Assembly (NCBI GenBank): GCA_024138025.1
Contig: JAMXBD010000013.1
Location: 372,001 to 436,000, forward strand
Direction: 5' to 3'
Length of the DNA: 64,000 bases
Source of the DNA: Combretum micranthum
Taxonomy: Eukaryota; Streptophyta; Magnoliopsida; Myrtales; Combretaceae
Part shown: positions 48,071 to 59,932 of the stretch, piece after piece
Layout of the letters: every line of letters starts with the position of its first letter
How positions within the stretch are numbered: position 1 is the first letter of the stretch
The notes under the pieces: generated by a model
Seen by the model: only the letters and a program-made list of their open reading frames with translations
Told to the model about the DNA's origin: nothing
The model's database searches: none
Program-made: the position numbers and the translations under genes

Positions 48071-49349
48071 AAATTGTGTACATAAAATTATGAATATTAG
48101 CCTAGAATTGATTCATAGAAGCATGGCTAACTTTTAAAATTAGAAGAAATATGTTTTAAAAAAAACATATTCTATATGTTTTTGTCCATTGTGACAGGCC
48201 TTCTAAAACTTTAAGATGTTGAAAAGCAATGAGCAATTTGTTTAATAAAATTAAAGAAATAGTGTTTCTTAGCATTACAAATCTATAACATAATGTTAAA
48301 TTAATCCAAGTTTATATCAAGGTTTAATAATTATTTTGAATTAATTGGTTGATTTTATGCAATTATTTTACACATTGTATGATCATGGGCCTAGGATTTC
48401 ATGGTATGTGTGAATTATTATGGTTTATATTAAATAGGGCTATGAGTCCTTTGAACAGGTTGAGTCGAAAATCATTTATAATTTTATATTTTGTTTGGGT
48501 TTGTACACCCATAGATAAAATGTAATTTTAATGTATTTTGAAAACCTATATCAAAGATGGAAGTCCATAATTTATTCAAGACACAAGAGATGTTTAGAAG
48601 GCCAAAAGGAGCTATAATTCAAGTTAATGGATTTTTTGGTCTTGCAAACATAAAATATAGGCCTAGACTTAGCCTATATTTTTGCTCACCATGATCATTG
48701 CATTTTTTATTTTGTTATTGTGTTTTTGTCTATTTATTATTATTAAATACAAGTATTGTTGGTATTAGCCAATGATATTATAAATATTGGTGAGGCATAT
48801 ATACAAATCCCCTAAATATATTAAGTCATAATATGAAAATTATGCCCTCTAGTTATGAATTATACAATAGTAAGAGTTTTATATGAGTCGGTACAACTCA
48901 GTTGTGGGCTTATATACACTATAATTTTTATAATTTGTTACTAGGTTGATTTAAAATTAAATTGTTAATTTGTTAGCTCAGCTAAGGTTAATATTTTAAT
49001 GGGCTAGTGCTGGGTTTTAAATTATGGAATTTTTTAAAGAGTTAAACAGTAAAAAAATCCAAAATTCATATAGATTTATGATTGGCAAGTTAATCAAGAC
49101 CTACCTAAAATGATGTAATGTGTAGGGAGGGCTTACTTGTGTGCTATTAATCTTATTTGGGTTTTTGGATACACTAAAGAACCTTCAAAAAGGTTCTTCA
49201 AATTCAAAAGAGGTCATTGGATTTGGAAAATAGTGGAAGATAAAACTAAAAGACCTTTTATTAAATAAATTGTTCATAAATAATGAAACTCTATATTTAT
49301 TCTATGTAGATCTAAAATGGAAATAACAATAACCTATCATTGCAATCCA

Positions 49350-50240
49350 TACTTGATAAAGGTAACCTCCTCATTGGACCAAACTTCCTTGATTGGCTAA
49401 GGAAATTGAAAATTATCCTTAGATATATGACAAAAAATTATATGTCATAGAAGAGGAAAAGGTTAAAGAACCAGAAGAGGATGCCACCATTGCGTAGTAT
49501 GAGTAGTATCAAAAATACCTGGAAGACTTTATTGATGTCCAGTGTCTCATATTGTCCACAATTTACAAAAATTGCAGAAGCAACATGGAAATATGTCTGC
49601 AAAAAAGATATATATTCATTTGTAGGAGCTATTCTAGGAAAGTGCTAGGGCTGAGCTGTATGATATATCTCGAGCCTTGCTTAACTATACGATGGCTAAA
49701 GAAAGCCAAGTTGACCTCATGTACTCAAGTTGAGAGGTACATAAGAGGCTCGAAAAAATTGGCTCTAAGCTAGATGGACAACTTAGCCATCGATTTAATA
49801 TTGTCCTCTCTATCAGTTCTTCTCCCAATTTGTCATGATTTTTAACATGAATAATATGGAGAGCGATTCGACAGATCTACTTGCCATGCTGAGGATAGCA
49901 AAAGGACATGAATCCAAGTCAATGGCACCTTAGCAAGTTCATATGATCAACAAGTCCAATAAAGAAAGGCTGGCATAATTAATAATCATATGGCTAAGCA
50001 AATAAAGAAAGGTGAGCCCAAGAAAAGAAGCTGCAACAAAAGTCCAATTTTGATGAGAAGGATGCAGTTGGTTTTCATTATGGCAAGAACGACACTAAAA
50101 GAGGAATTATATTCAGTTCAAGAAAAAGATGTCAAGGGAGGGTAATTCCTCAAGTATTTCTATGACTGAATGCAATCTTTTTGTTTCTTCTGCATGGGTC
50201 ATAGGTTCAAGATGTGGTTCTCATATCTATATTGATTTAC
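49350..50240 (+). pseudogene. Ty1/copia gag remnant
   Basis: A frame near 49355 reads LLIGPNFLDWLRKLKIIL, the typical start of the copia-type Gag (UBN2 family) that forms the particle. Beyond about 49445 it is broken by stops and frame changes; Lys-rich stretches near 49960-50050 fit the region before a zinc knuckle. Non-functional. Confidence 0.65.
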
Positions 50241-50301
50241 AGGGCCTAAATAAAAGCAAGAAGCTATCCAAGGAAGAAATAGACATGCAAGTAGCTAATG
50301 A

Positions 50302-51116
50302 TTGAGAGTTGCTACTTTAGTTGTAGGAACTTATTATATCTCTTTACCTGGTGGACTTGTATTAGTGTTAGAAAACCTACTATGTTCCAAGTTATACCAA
50401 GAACATAGTTTCGATGTCGTGTTTAGACACAAAGGGGTTTGTTTTTTAGTTAAGAACAAGACTTGTTCATTTTATTTGAATGATATGTTTTATGGTGAAG
50501 GAATATTGGTTAATGGTCTTTATGTTTTAAATACTAGTACATTGTTAATTGCATTGAGGCTAAGAAACAGAAAACATGTTATTCAAATTTAACATACCTT
50601 TGGCATTGTAGACTTAGCCATGTAAATGAAAAATGCTTAGCTAAATTTCATTCTAAAGAGTATTTGGATTCATTTGATGTTGAATCCATAAATACTTGTG
50701 AAGCATGTTTACAAAGTAAAATCGTTAAGAAACCTTCTTCAAGGAAAGGTGAAAGGGTAAAAGAGTTGTTAGAACTCATACACGGTGATGTGTGTAGGCC
50801 ACTATCAACTCAAGCTAGAGGTAGACTTTCTTCTTTTGTGACTTTTACCAATGATTTGAGTAGATATGGATATATTTACTTAATGAGGCATAAGTTAGAA
50901 ACTTTTGAGAAATTCAAAGAATTTAAAAGTGAAGTAGAAAATCAACTTGGTAAGAAAATAAAGACACTTTGAAGCGATAGAGATAGAGAATATATTAACC
51001 AAGAATTCATTGACTACCTAAAGAGTGTGGAATAATTTCACAATTAACACCTCCTTGAACACCAAAATGGAATGGTGTTTTAGAAAGGAGCAACCGCACT
51101 CTAATGGACATGGTTA
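50302..51116 (+). pseudogene. Ty1/copia GAG-pre-integrase and integrase, N-terminal part
   Basis: 50302-50592 contains a GAG-pre-integrase-like segment (VGTYYISLPGG, SFYLNDMFYGEG). A second frame from about 50600 carries WHCRLSHVNEK and then CEACLQSK, the His-His-Cys-Cys zinc site of integrase. HGDVCRPLS, at the first catalytic Asp, and the FTNDLSRYGYIYLM segment follow. Stops appear after 50972. The gene is cut at 51116 by element E and resumes at 58999. Confidence 0.85.
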
Positions 51117-51323
51117 TGATGCAAATGGTGTTGCGATGGACTTCATGGATAAATTGGATGAGACGAAGGGGTCCAAACCGAAGAGGAAATTGCATAGGAC
51201 GTCGCATGGATGAGACCGACCAAGGCTGGCTGGGTTAGTGGGCAAGGCCAACGGCCTTTATTAGTTTGTGTTTTGTTTCCTATTTTCTTTAGACGATATC
51301 TTGTATTTATTATTTAGTCAATT
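51117..51323 (+). repeat. Forward LTR fragment at the left end of E
   Basis: It contains the first 207 bp or so of the E LTR, starting at TG. It matches 58496 onward and breaks off in AGTCAATT, where it joins a reversed LTR. A 20-bp stretch of the reversed LTR (51324-51343) is repeated exactly at 51363-51382 across this junction. Confidence 0.82.
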
Positions 51324-51873
51324 GAACTTAATCACACAATTGCTACGATTGATCTCAAACATGAACTTAATCACACAATTGCTAAACAATTACAAATTTA
51401 GAGAAAACATTCTCAATTCAATATCAAATATGTCAAATATCAGTTGTTTTTCAAAGACAAGCCTAAAGGCCTATTTATATTATTACATGAAAATCCTAAG
51501 AAGGCAAAATCCTAAAAAGATAAAATAATAAATACAATATTAACTAATAATAAAGATAAAATAATAAATACAAATAATGACTAAAGGAAACCCAAGAAAT
51601 AGAATCCTAAAAGTCAAAATCCTAATAAATGCAAAATTGACTAAATAATAAATACAAGATATCGTCTAAAGAAAATAGGAAACAAAAAACAAACTAATAA
51701 AGGCCATCGGCCTTGCCTACCAACCCAGCCAGCCTTGGTCGGTCCTCATCCATGCGACATCCTATGCAATTGGTCTTCATCCGTGCGACATCATATGCAA
51801 TTTTCGCTTCGATTTTGACCCCTTCCTTGCATCCAATTTGTCCATGAAGTCCATCGCAACACCATTTGCATCA
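51324..51873 (-). repeat. 3' LTR of the minus-strand gypsy core of E
   Basis: It is the reverse complement of the E LTR and begins on the minus strand with TGATGCAAATGG at 51873. It lacks the last few tens of bases at its outer end, where it meets the forward fragment. Confidence 0.82.
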
Positions 51874-51885
51874 TTCTCTCCCATC
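51874..51885 (-). promoter_or_regulatory. Polypurine tract of the E core
   Basis: On the minus strand GATGGGAGAGAA directly precedes the LTR start, as required for plus-strand DNA priming. Confidence 0.78.
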
Positions 51886-52480
51886 GGCGAAGAACTCGAT
51901 CCCAAGTTCTCTTCTGGATATAAAGGTGTATCATTGGGATGGAAAGGATACAAGTCGGCAACATTAAAGGTCCTTGAAATAGCCATAGTCACAGGCAGAT
52001 CAACGACATAAGCGTTGTCATTGATCTTTTGAACAATCTTGTAAGGCCCATACTTTCATGGTTGCAACTTATTGTGAGTACCCATGGGAATCCTCTCCTT
52101 CTTGAGAAAAACCATTACCTGATCCCCTACCTCAAAGAGTTGTTGCTTCCGTCATTTGTCTGCCGTCTCCTTGTACTTAGTGTTAGCCTTTTCAATCTTT
52201 GCCTTGACCTCTTCTGTAATACTTTGCCAATGCTCCGCCATGTGCTTAGCTGGTATACTGTACTCAGCCATCTTTGGGACCTTCACTAAATCCAATGCAT
52301 GTTGTGGCACTTTGGTATAGACAATGGAGAATGGAGATCTTCCTATTGTTCGATGGATGGAATTGTTGTAGGCAAACTTAGCCTGAGCTAAGCACAAATC
52401 CCATTGCTTTAGCTTCTCTCCATAAATACTCCTGATGAGATTCCTTAAAGTCCGGTTGGTAACTTCTGTTTATCCATCTA
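51886..52480 (-). pseudogene. Ty3/gypsy integrase C-terminal remnant
   Basis: On the minus strand a frame near 52470-52450 carries the TEVTNRTL motif that follows the integrase core in gypsy elements. It continues through LAQAKFAYNNSIHRTIGRSPF, of which AYN-S-H-TG/IGRSPF is characteristic, and then (51.9-52.1 kb) VADLYPFHPND, typical of the end of gypsy pol. The catalytic core is missing. Confidence 0.82.
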
Positions 52481-52876
52481 TTGTAGATGAGCTGTGCTGT
52501 TGTAATTCCATGTGGAATCAAACATGTCTTCTATGTGGAGTATAGGGAACTTATACCCAATTGTAATCCTCTTGATAACCCTGCTATCAACACACATCCT
52601 CCAACTCCCATCTTTCTTAGGAGCGAGTAGTGCTGGTACAGCACATGGACTCAGGCTGTCTCTGATGAAGCCTTTGTCTAGCAACTCATGAACCTTCTCC
52701 TGGAGGATTTTTGTTTCCCTAAAGCTCATCCTATAGTGAGGCAAATTAGGAAGGCTTGCCCTAGGTAATAAATCAATATGGTGTTGAATATCTCTTAAGG
52801 GTGGAAGCCCCTCAAGTAAATCATCTAGAACCACCTCATTGAATTCCTCTAACACCTCTTTCACTACTTCAGGCAC
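52478..52876 (-). pseudogene. Ty3/gypsy reverse transcriptase, N-terminal part only
   Basis: It contains [18 protein letters not shown] and then [12 protein letters not shown], the standard opening of gypsy reverse transcriptase. After DMFD the sequence jumps into integrase C-terminal sequence, so the YxDD active site, RNase H and most of integrase are deleted. Confidence 0.88.
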
Positions 52877-52888
52877 ATCACTAACACC

Positions 52889-53446
52889 CTACTCTTCTAC
52901 CTTCAGCACATTCTTCACCACCAAGGCATGTACCTCTTTGATCTCCTTCATAACTTCTTCCATCTCTCTCTGTGAGTTCACAATGATCAGAAAAGATCGC
53001 CCCTCTAACTTAGAGCTGTTGGGACGTGGCATTACCTTAAGAGGTAGTAATGTATATCTTTTACCATCCTTTTCTAACCTGTAGAAATTCTCTTTTCCAG
53101 AGTGTTGGGTATCTACATCAAATTTCCACGGTCGCCCAAATAGGAGGTGACAAAGATCCATGTCTGCTATGTCACAGTAGACCTCATCTCTATACTTTCC
53201 AATGGAGTAGGACACCCTATACCTCTCCTGGACATCAATCCTCTCAGCGGTTTTAATCCATCCAATGGTGTATAGACTAGGATGTTTCTCAACTAGCAAC
53301 TGCAACTTCTTGACCACCTTCATACTAATGATGTTTTCACTACTCTCACTATCCACAATTAGGTTAAATACTCTCCCACCAATCATGTACTTGGTAAGAA
53401 ACAGCTGGTAGCGTTGAGTGTTACCCTCCTGTTTCAGTGCTAACAT
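52889..53446 (-). pseudogene. Ty3/gypsy aspartic protease region
   Basis: This is a retropepsin-like domain with LIVDSESSENIIS at about residues 29-41, where the usual D-S/T-G triad reads D-S-E: the catalytic Asp remains but the Gly is changed. HLLFGRPWKFD (about residues 99-109) is the usual downstream motif. Open for 185 codons but probably inactive. Confidence 0.85.
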
Positions 53447-53550
53447 GAGCCTTTTGATAACATATGAGGGTTCATGATCTTCATCATGCTCCTCATAGTA
53501 TTCTTCTTTCCCATCAGGGTCATAGCATATATCCTTATCCTCTTCCCTCT

Positions 53551-54674
53551 CTACAATATTAACAGCTCTTCGATTTGGATACTCATTAGATCGGTGTCCT
53601 GGTTGGCTGCAACGGTAATACTTTCCCAGGATGGGTTTGGCATATCGGTTGGATTACTTCTGGCCTTCTTTGGATTCCATAAGCCGTTTTTCCATAGCCT
53701 TTTCACTCTTCTTCTCACACTACTACTAGGCTTCTTTACAACACTTTTTTCTTTATCATTAATAGCCTTACTTGCTCCATTATGCTCAGCCTTATCAACT
53801 CCATACCTACGCCCACCACCATCAAACGTGGTGTTCCTATCGTTTAGCATGAGTTCAGCCCTCAATGCATATTCTTAGCCTCACACATACTCCTTAACAC
53901 CGTTACTCCAATTTTATCCCTGATCTACAGCTTTAGGCCATCAACATACCTAGCCACTTGTTGTCCTTCACTCTCTTTCAAGTCATTGTGCTTCCCTAAT
54001 CTCATAAACTCAATAGTATATTTGTGGATGGTTCGCAACCTTTGTCGACACCTTTGATACTGTTGAAATAGTATTTGTTCATAATCAGAGGGAAGAAACT
54101 CACTTTTCATCAATTGTTTCATGCGGATCCACGATCGCACAGGATGTCTTCCTTCTCTCAACCACCTACTTTGCACTCTCTCCCACCAAGCGGAAGCACC
54201 ACCCTTCACTCTACAAGCCACCGTATTTACCCTACGCTCCTCTAGAACATCTTTATAATCAAAGAACCTCTCCACCTTCACCAGCCAAACAAGGAATTCT
54301 TTAATATTGAACGTACCGTTGAAATAAGGAAGATCTACCTTTAGGTGGAAATCCCCTCCATCAGATTGATCATAATCATCATAATCTCAGTAGCCTCTTC
54401 GATTTCTTCCTCCACCACACCCATCCCACATAGGTGGTTGTCTTCTCTCATACACTAATTCCTCTTCCTCTGAATCATCATTAGAGATCTGTGCCCTTCG
54501 ATTTGCACGGATGGATTGATTGATTGGAATATCATAACCATCTCTTGCCCTAAGCCGTCTCCCTTCATCAAACCTACCCCTGTTAGCATCAACCCCCATG
54601 GCATCAAACCAATCGATCAAAGTTTCGACAAGTTGCTCTACCAGCCTCAACCTCTGATCCATGGCACCTACCAT
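53551..54674 (-). pseudogene. Ty3/gypsy gag remnant
   Basis: The frame from about 54674 is acidic and Arg-rich, then hits a stop near 54386. It resumes with FFDYKDVLEERRVNTVACRV, GGASAWWERV and EFLPSDYEQILFQQYQ, the Retrotrans_gag capsid domain. A decayed zinc knuckle (YYRCSQPGHRSNEY, two Cys replaced by Tyr) lies near 53600 in another frame. Several stops and at least one frameshift are present. Confidence 0.85.
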
Positions 54675-54788
54675 TGCCCTTGGAACTAGTTAATCGGCCC
54701 CTTGGACTCCTGCATCATGGACACCGTCATGAGTGCGACCGCCGTCGATGTCGGTGCCAGAAGACATCTTCGCAGGAACTCACCTTGC

Positions 54789-54800
54789 ACTCTGATACCA
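54789..54800 (-). promoter_or_regulatory. Primer-binding site of the E core
   Basis: On the minus strand it reads TGGTATCAGAGT, an initiator-Met-tRNA type site two bases downstream of the LTR end at 54803. Confidence 0.82.
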
Positions 54801-54960
54801 ACTGACACAGCACGAAAGCATTAAATAATAGAGAACAATAACTATGGTTGATCTTAAACGTAAACTTAATCACACAATTGCTAAACAATTGCAAATTCAG
54901 AGAAAACCTTCTCAATTCAATATCAAAGATGTCAATTATCAATTGTTTTTCAAAGACAAG

Positions 54961-57900
54961 TGTAAATCCCCGAATTTTTGGATCCGAATTAAAGACCTAA
55001 ACCCTAATCAGAAGTCAACCGGATTCTTAAGTCAGCCAAAACCTTAGTTTACCGTAACCGCTTAAGTCCAGCATTGCCATTTTCCCAAGCCCTAGAAAAC
55101 GAAGTTGGAAAAGTTAGCTATAATAGTTCGTAATAGCTATAGGTTTTATAAAAATATCAGTTTTACAAAATTCGAGTGTCCTTTGAGCCCGATCAGACAC
55201 GACTCTTGAAAAACGTGTTCGGGAGCTCGGAATAGGAAAAATATTCCGAATATACCGTTAGACTTGTAAAAATATGAGATTTCCAAAAATATCAATTTCG
55301 TAATTTTTCGGTAGCTAAAAATATCAGATATCGCTTTTATACGCCTATTTTCTTACTACCGACATTAAATTGTCATGACTACTTTTACATTACACTATTT
55401 TCTACTATTCTACAGTATTCATCTATCTCTACTTTTTCTTACAACCTACTCTTACAAACCATACACCTATTTCTTACACATTTTCATTTCCAATACAATT
55501 TCACATATTTCATTTCTTACTTTTAATTAACAAAATAAAAAAAAATTAAAAATTGTCTCTTCCCCATGCAAGGAGTAGCGTTGGCCCCTTCTTTTTCTTT
55601 CCCAATTTGTTTTGTTTTTCATTTATTTAATTAACACAATTTATCTCCCACATTTTCCTATAAATACTCTCTCATACCTTCACTTCTTTCACACCACTTC
55701 TACACTAAAGTTACTATACCAAAATCTCTCAAGAGTTCTTTCAAGAAGTTCTTCCTATTTTAGCTCCTTTTAGGTAAAAATTTCTCTAAGCTTTCCTTAT
55801 GTTCATCTACTTAGTATGAGCTTAGTGTGTGTTTTCTAAAACCATGAAGATTAAGAAAGCAACAATAGGTTCATACTTTGTTTTTGTTCATAATCACAAT
55901 TCCTTTATGTTCTTTTATGTTTCTTTTATGTTCATAACTATTTAAATATCTATATAGCTATATATGTATATATATATATTTAGAGCATATAAGCTCATTG
56001 TCTTGCAATTTATTTACCTTTCATGCAATTTATTTACTTCATTGCAATTTATTTATTCCAAGTTGTTTTTAAGACTAGTTATTCTAGTCTTAGACTTGTC
56101 CTCATCAAGTCAAAACAATTCTTTTTCTTTTCAAGACTAGTCTTTTCTTAGTCCCAGGGTACCTTGATGAAGCTAAGGTGCCAATACTTGATTTACTTTC
56201 TTATTTGTTTAATCTTTCAAGTTATTATGTTCCTTTATATTTCTATAGTTTATGATTCATATTCATGTATGAACATAATGTTTTTGTCTCAATAAAAGTA
56301 AATGGGGAAGTGTTTTCATAAACTAAAGGTTCTTGTTAACTAAAAATAGGAAATGGATTTCCTAAAAACTCATGAACATGCTTGGAAATGATTTTTCTTA
56401 AATAAACAAAAGGTTTTATGAAAACTTATCTTTCATCAAGAAATAGAAATTCTTTTGGAATCATTACAATAAACAAAAATATCATTTTATTACTTTTTGA
56501 ATCCAAGTTTAGAAAATAAAATCACACCTTAGGAATTTAAAGTAATTACAAGAGATTAAATTTAGAAAAAAAAAATATTCATCTCCAATAACTCAAGATC
56601 TTTCAAAAGTAAAATGAATATTCCAATAAAATTAGTTCAAAGTCTTTTAAAACCTTACTTTTCATAAGTCGAGACAACTTCATTTACTTCATCCATTTAT
56701 GAGTCATTACATATATGTATACATACCTTTCAAAAAGTTTACCAAATACTTGAAATATTCGTCTTTTCAAATGAGCCTTATTTACAAGAAGGAAAACAAG
56801 ACTTTGCAAATTCGTAGCAAATCTGGTCGCTGCTTTTTCAGAACCCAAACGACCTAGTTTTATGAAAATAAGCTTAGAAATGCGTAAATCTTTTCGAGTA
56901 GGTAGAAAACGGTATATTATGCGAGAAATTCCGAGTTAAAATGAGCAAGTTATGGCCATTTTAAGTTAGAATTTCCTCTTATACGATTTTACCGCGATTT
57001 TAAGAAAATATTAGAATCTTGAAGAATAGAAGTCTTATGAAAGACTCATTTTGGGTATTTCATCTTGTTTAGGTGACAAGGGACCCGAGATCGTCTATCC
57101 GGAGGACTATTTCGATTAGACCTACCGATTATGGAGTGAGTTAATTCTTTTCCTAAGTTACATTTCCTTGTTTGTGCTTGTAATTAATGGCACTAGAAAT
57201 TTAGGAAAAGATAAATGAAAAAATGTTATGAAAATAATTGTTGAATGAAAATTAAGTATATCGAAAGACGATATGTTAAATAAAAGTGTGACTCTTGTAT
57301 TGATATGATGAAATTATGGTTGATCACCTTTAACATGAATTCAACTTATATGGTTAAATGTTTAATTGAAATTTGTTCATGCATATCATACTTGTGAATC
57401 ACATTTATTTCACTACTATTTTTCGTGTGGGGAAACGAGGAAGTGGTAGTGGTGGCTAGTAGGAGCCGATAAGTCTACATGGGCCAGTAGGAGCTAGGAA
57501 GTCTACAGGGCAAGTAGGAGCCGACAAATTTGCAAATATTGATGGTCGTATGGGCCTATAACCACCCAACCCTTGTCATGGAGGGCGTTAAATCCATGCT
57601 GCACTTGATTTCCGGTTAATCTTGTGTATTTTGTTGTTCATGTGATTGATACATTACATATGCTTGAATTAAATAACTTTGTTGTCATATGGAAATGTTA
57701 TATAGTTAGGAATTATCTCACTAAGCTAGATTTGCTTATACCCTTATAGTTTTCTATTACAATAAGATTATCTATGGTTGGCCCCGAGGAGCCTAGTGTG
57801 CCAGGTATGAGTTTATGCTACTAGGAGTTTTTGGAGGAAGTTTATGTATTTTTAGTTTTGAACATAGACTTCTAGGAAAAATCTCTATAGTAGACTTATG

Positions 57901-58197
57901 TGGTAGTTATGTTTATTTTGTTATTAGTATAGTTGATCAAAGACTTAAAGGCGGGGGAATGCTCCTAAGATGATGTACGAACTTGTTGTTAAATGAAAAC
58001 CTTATGTTTATCTATTTAAGTTCATGCTTGCTTTTGCTATCTATTTAAATGTAATACCCCTGCGAGTTTCCTACTATCTTGGAAGCACACCTTGCATATG
58101 ATATTGAAGCTCCTGCGTGACTACGGATTGTCATTCATTAGCTTTAATATTATATGCGGCGGACTGCCATGTTTAGGATACCCTCTGGGGCGTGACA
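54961..58197 (+). mobile_element. Family A solo-LTR-like element, copy 2 (3.24 kb)
   Basis: It starts TGTAAATCCCCGAATTTTT and ends GGGGCGTGACA, with the perfect duplication ACAAG at 54956-54960 and 58198-58202. It shares with copy 1 (12746-16229) the same ends, a sequence around TAAAATGGCCATAACTT (as its complement), the landmark GGAGGGCGTTAAATCC near 57581 and a hairpin at 57722-57738. There is no ORF or internal LTR pair. It sits inside an LTR of E, so it is among the youngest insertions here. Confidence 0.85.
57458..57537. repeat. Tandem array, three units of about 28 bp, in family A copy 2
   Basis: Units begin AGTAGGAGC at 57458, 57486 and 57513. The array occupies the same relative place as the 31-bp array in copy 1, yet the unit sequence is unrelated. 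Confidence 0.88.
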
Positions 58198-58495
58198 ACA
58201 AGCTTAAAGGTCTATTTATACTATTACATGAAAATCCTAAAAAGGTAAAATAATAAATACAATATTGTCTAATAATAAAGACAAAATAATAAATACAAAT
58301 AATGACTAAAGGAAACCCAAGAGATAGAATCCTAAAAGTCAAAATCCTAATAAATGCAAATTCGACTAAATAATGAATTCAAGATATCGTCTAAAGAAAA
58401 TAAGAAACAAAACACAAACTAATAAATGCCGCCAACCTTGCCCACCAACTCAGCCATCCTTGGTCGGTCCTCATCCATGTGATGTCCTATGCAAC

Positions 58496-58998
58496 CTTGC
58501 GATGAACTTCATGGATAAATTGGATGCGAGGAAGGGGTCCAAACCGAAGCGAAAATTGCATAGGACATCGCATGGATGAGGACCAACCAAAGATGACTAA
58601 GTTGGTGGGCAAGGCCTTTATTAGTTTGTGTTTTATTTCCTATTTTCTTTAGACGATATCTTGTATTTATTATTTAGTCAATTTTGCATTTATTAGGATT
58701 TTGATTTTTAGGATTCTATCTCTTGGGTTTTCTTTAGTCATTATTTGTATTTATTATTTTGTCTTTATTATTAGTCAATATTGTATTTATTATTTTACCT
58801 TTATAGGATTTTCATGTAATAGTATAAATAGTCCTTTAGGCTTGTCTTTGAAAAACAACTGATATTTGACATCTTTGATATTGAATTGAGAAGATTTTCT
58901 CTAAAGTTGCAATTGTTTAGTAATTGTGTGATTAAGTTCACGTTTGAGATCAATCGTAGTTATTGTTCTCTATTATTTAACTCTTTCGTGCTACGTCA
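58496..58998 (+). repeat. Forward LTR at the right end of E
   Basis: It is a nearly complete E LTR lacking only its first 15 or so bases and ending GCTACGTCA. It overlaps in content with the left forward fragment, so the two are not halves of one LTR split by a simple insertion. TATA-like TAGTATAAATAG lies near 58819. Confidence 0.82.
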
Positions 58999-59310
58999 GG
59001 TTAGGTCATTGATAAGTCACATAAGTCTTCCTTTAAGCTTTTGGGATTATGCTATAGAAACAACAACATTACACTCAACCGAGTTCCAATTAAGGCGGTA
59101 GATAAGACACCATATGAACAATGGTTTGGAAAGAAACCCAATTTGTCTTATCTCAAAGTTTGGGGTTATGATGCTTATGTAAAGAGTGAATTCTCTTATA
59201 AGCTTTCAACAAGAACCATTAAATGTTCATTTGTTGGATATCCTAAAGAAACTAAGGGATACTACTTTTATCTTCTGAATGAGCATAAAATTTTTATTGC
59301 TTGATATGTT
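58999..59310 (+). pseudogene. Ty1/copia integrase, C-terminal part
   Basis: It continues the integrase cut at 51116: VRSLISHISLPLSFWDYAIE, then TPYEQWFGKKPNLSYLKVWG and CSFVGYPKETKGYYFY, all standard copia integrase C-terminal motifs. There is a frameshift near 59090, and a stop at about 59304 ends the open stretch. Confidence 0.88.
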
Positions 59311-59499
59311 AAATTCTTAGAGAGAGAGTTCATCTCCAAAGAAAGCAGTGGGAGTGAAGTAGATCTTAAAGAGATTTGAGATTCCACAAGTGAGTTGGAA
59401 CATGAGTAATTGGATGTGGAACAAATACCCCAAGTGTATATGATGCCAAACCAGAAATTGCTCTTAAAATGCAAGAACCATGAAGTACAACAAGAGTAC

Positions 59500-59932
59500 G
59501 TCAAGCACCTAAGAGATTAAATCTTTTTATGACAAATAAAAATGATGTGCAACTCGTTGAGAATGACAAACCGTTGACCTATGATGACGTAATTGCTTCA
59601 CTAGATTATGAGAAATAGCTAGAAGCTATGAAATCCCAAATGGACTCCATGTACACCAACCAAGTATGGGATTTGGTGGATGCACCAATTGCGGTAAAAC
59701 CTGAAGGGTGCAAGTAGATCTTTAAAAAGAAGACCAATATGGAAGGAAATGTATGTACCTATAATGCAAGACTAATAGCGAAAGGTTTCACCTAACGTCA
59801 TGGAATTGATTTTGATGAAACCTTCTCATCAATAGCAATGCTTAAGTCTATTCAAATTTTTCTTGTGATAGCAGCTTACAAGGATCATGAGATTTGGCAA
59901 TTGGATGTTAAGATAGCTTTTCTTAATGGAAG
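59500..59932 (+). pseudogene. Ty1/copia reverse transcriptase, N-terminal part
   Basis: It carries ARLIAKGFT, then HGIDFDETFSSIA and IWQLDVKIAFLNG, the opening motifs of copia reverse transcriptase; the Asp of QLDVKIAFLNG belongs to the catalytic centre. Several codons are stops (TAG or TAA replacing Trp/Lys/Gln-type codons). It is cut by element F at 59933, before the YxDD motif. Confidence 0.9.

Larger units (their letters stand above)
54803..58495 (-). repeat. 5' LTR of the E core, split by family A copy 2
   Basis: The pieces 54803-54960 and 58203-58495 together form a reversed E LTR. The outer part is missing about 100 bases where it joins the forward LTR at about 58495. The split point carries ACAAG on both sides of the family A insertion. 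Confidence 0.82.
51117..58998. mobile_element. Composite Ty3/gypsy-type element E with inverted core
   Basis: It inserted into copia integrase with the perfect duplication GGTTA (51112-51116 and 58999-59003); removing it restores the reading across the site. The outer ends are TGATGCAAATGG and GCTACGTCA, the ends of a forward LTR. The inside, however, is a gypsy element on the minus strand with its own truncated inverted LTRs, primer site and polypurine tract, so forward and reversed LTR pieces meet head to head at about 51323 and 58495. It also hosts family A copy 2. The pol genes carry an internal deletion, so it is non-autonomous. Confidence 0.85.

Noticed and set aside
51025..51213. ORFs sharing a MDFMDKLD...GSK segment at 51025, 51777 and 58373
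   Set aside because: The shared peptide is encoded by the E LTR sequence in its several copies; it is not a conserved protein.
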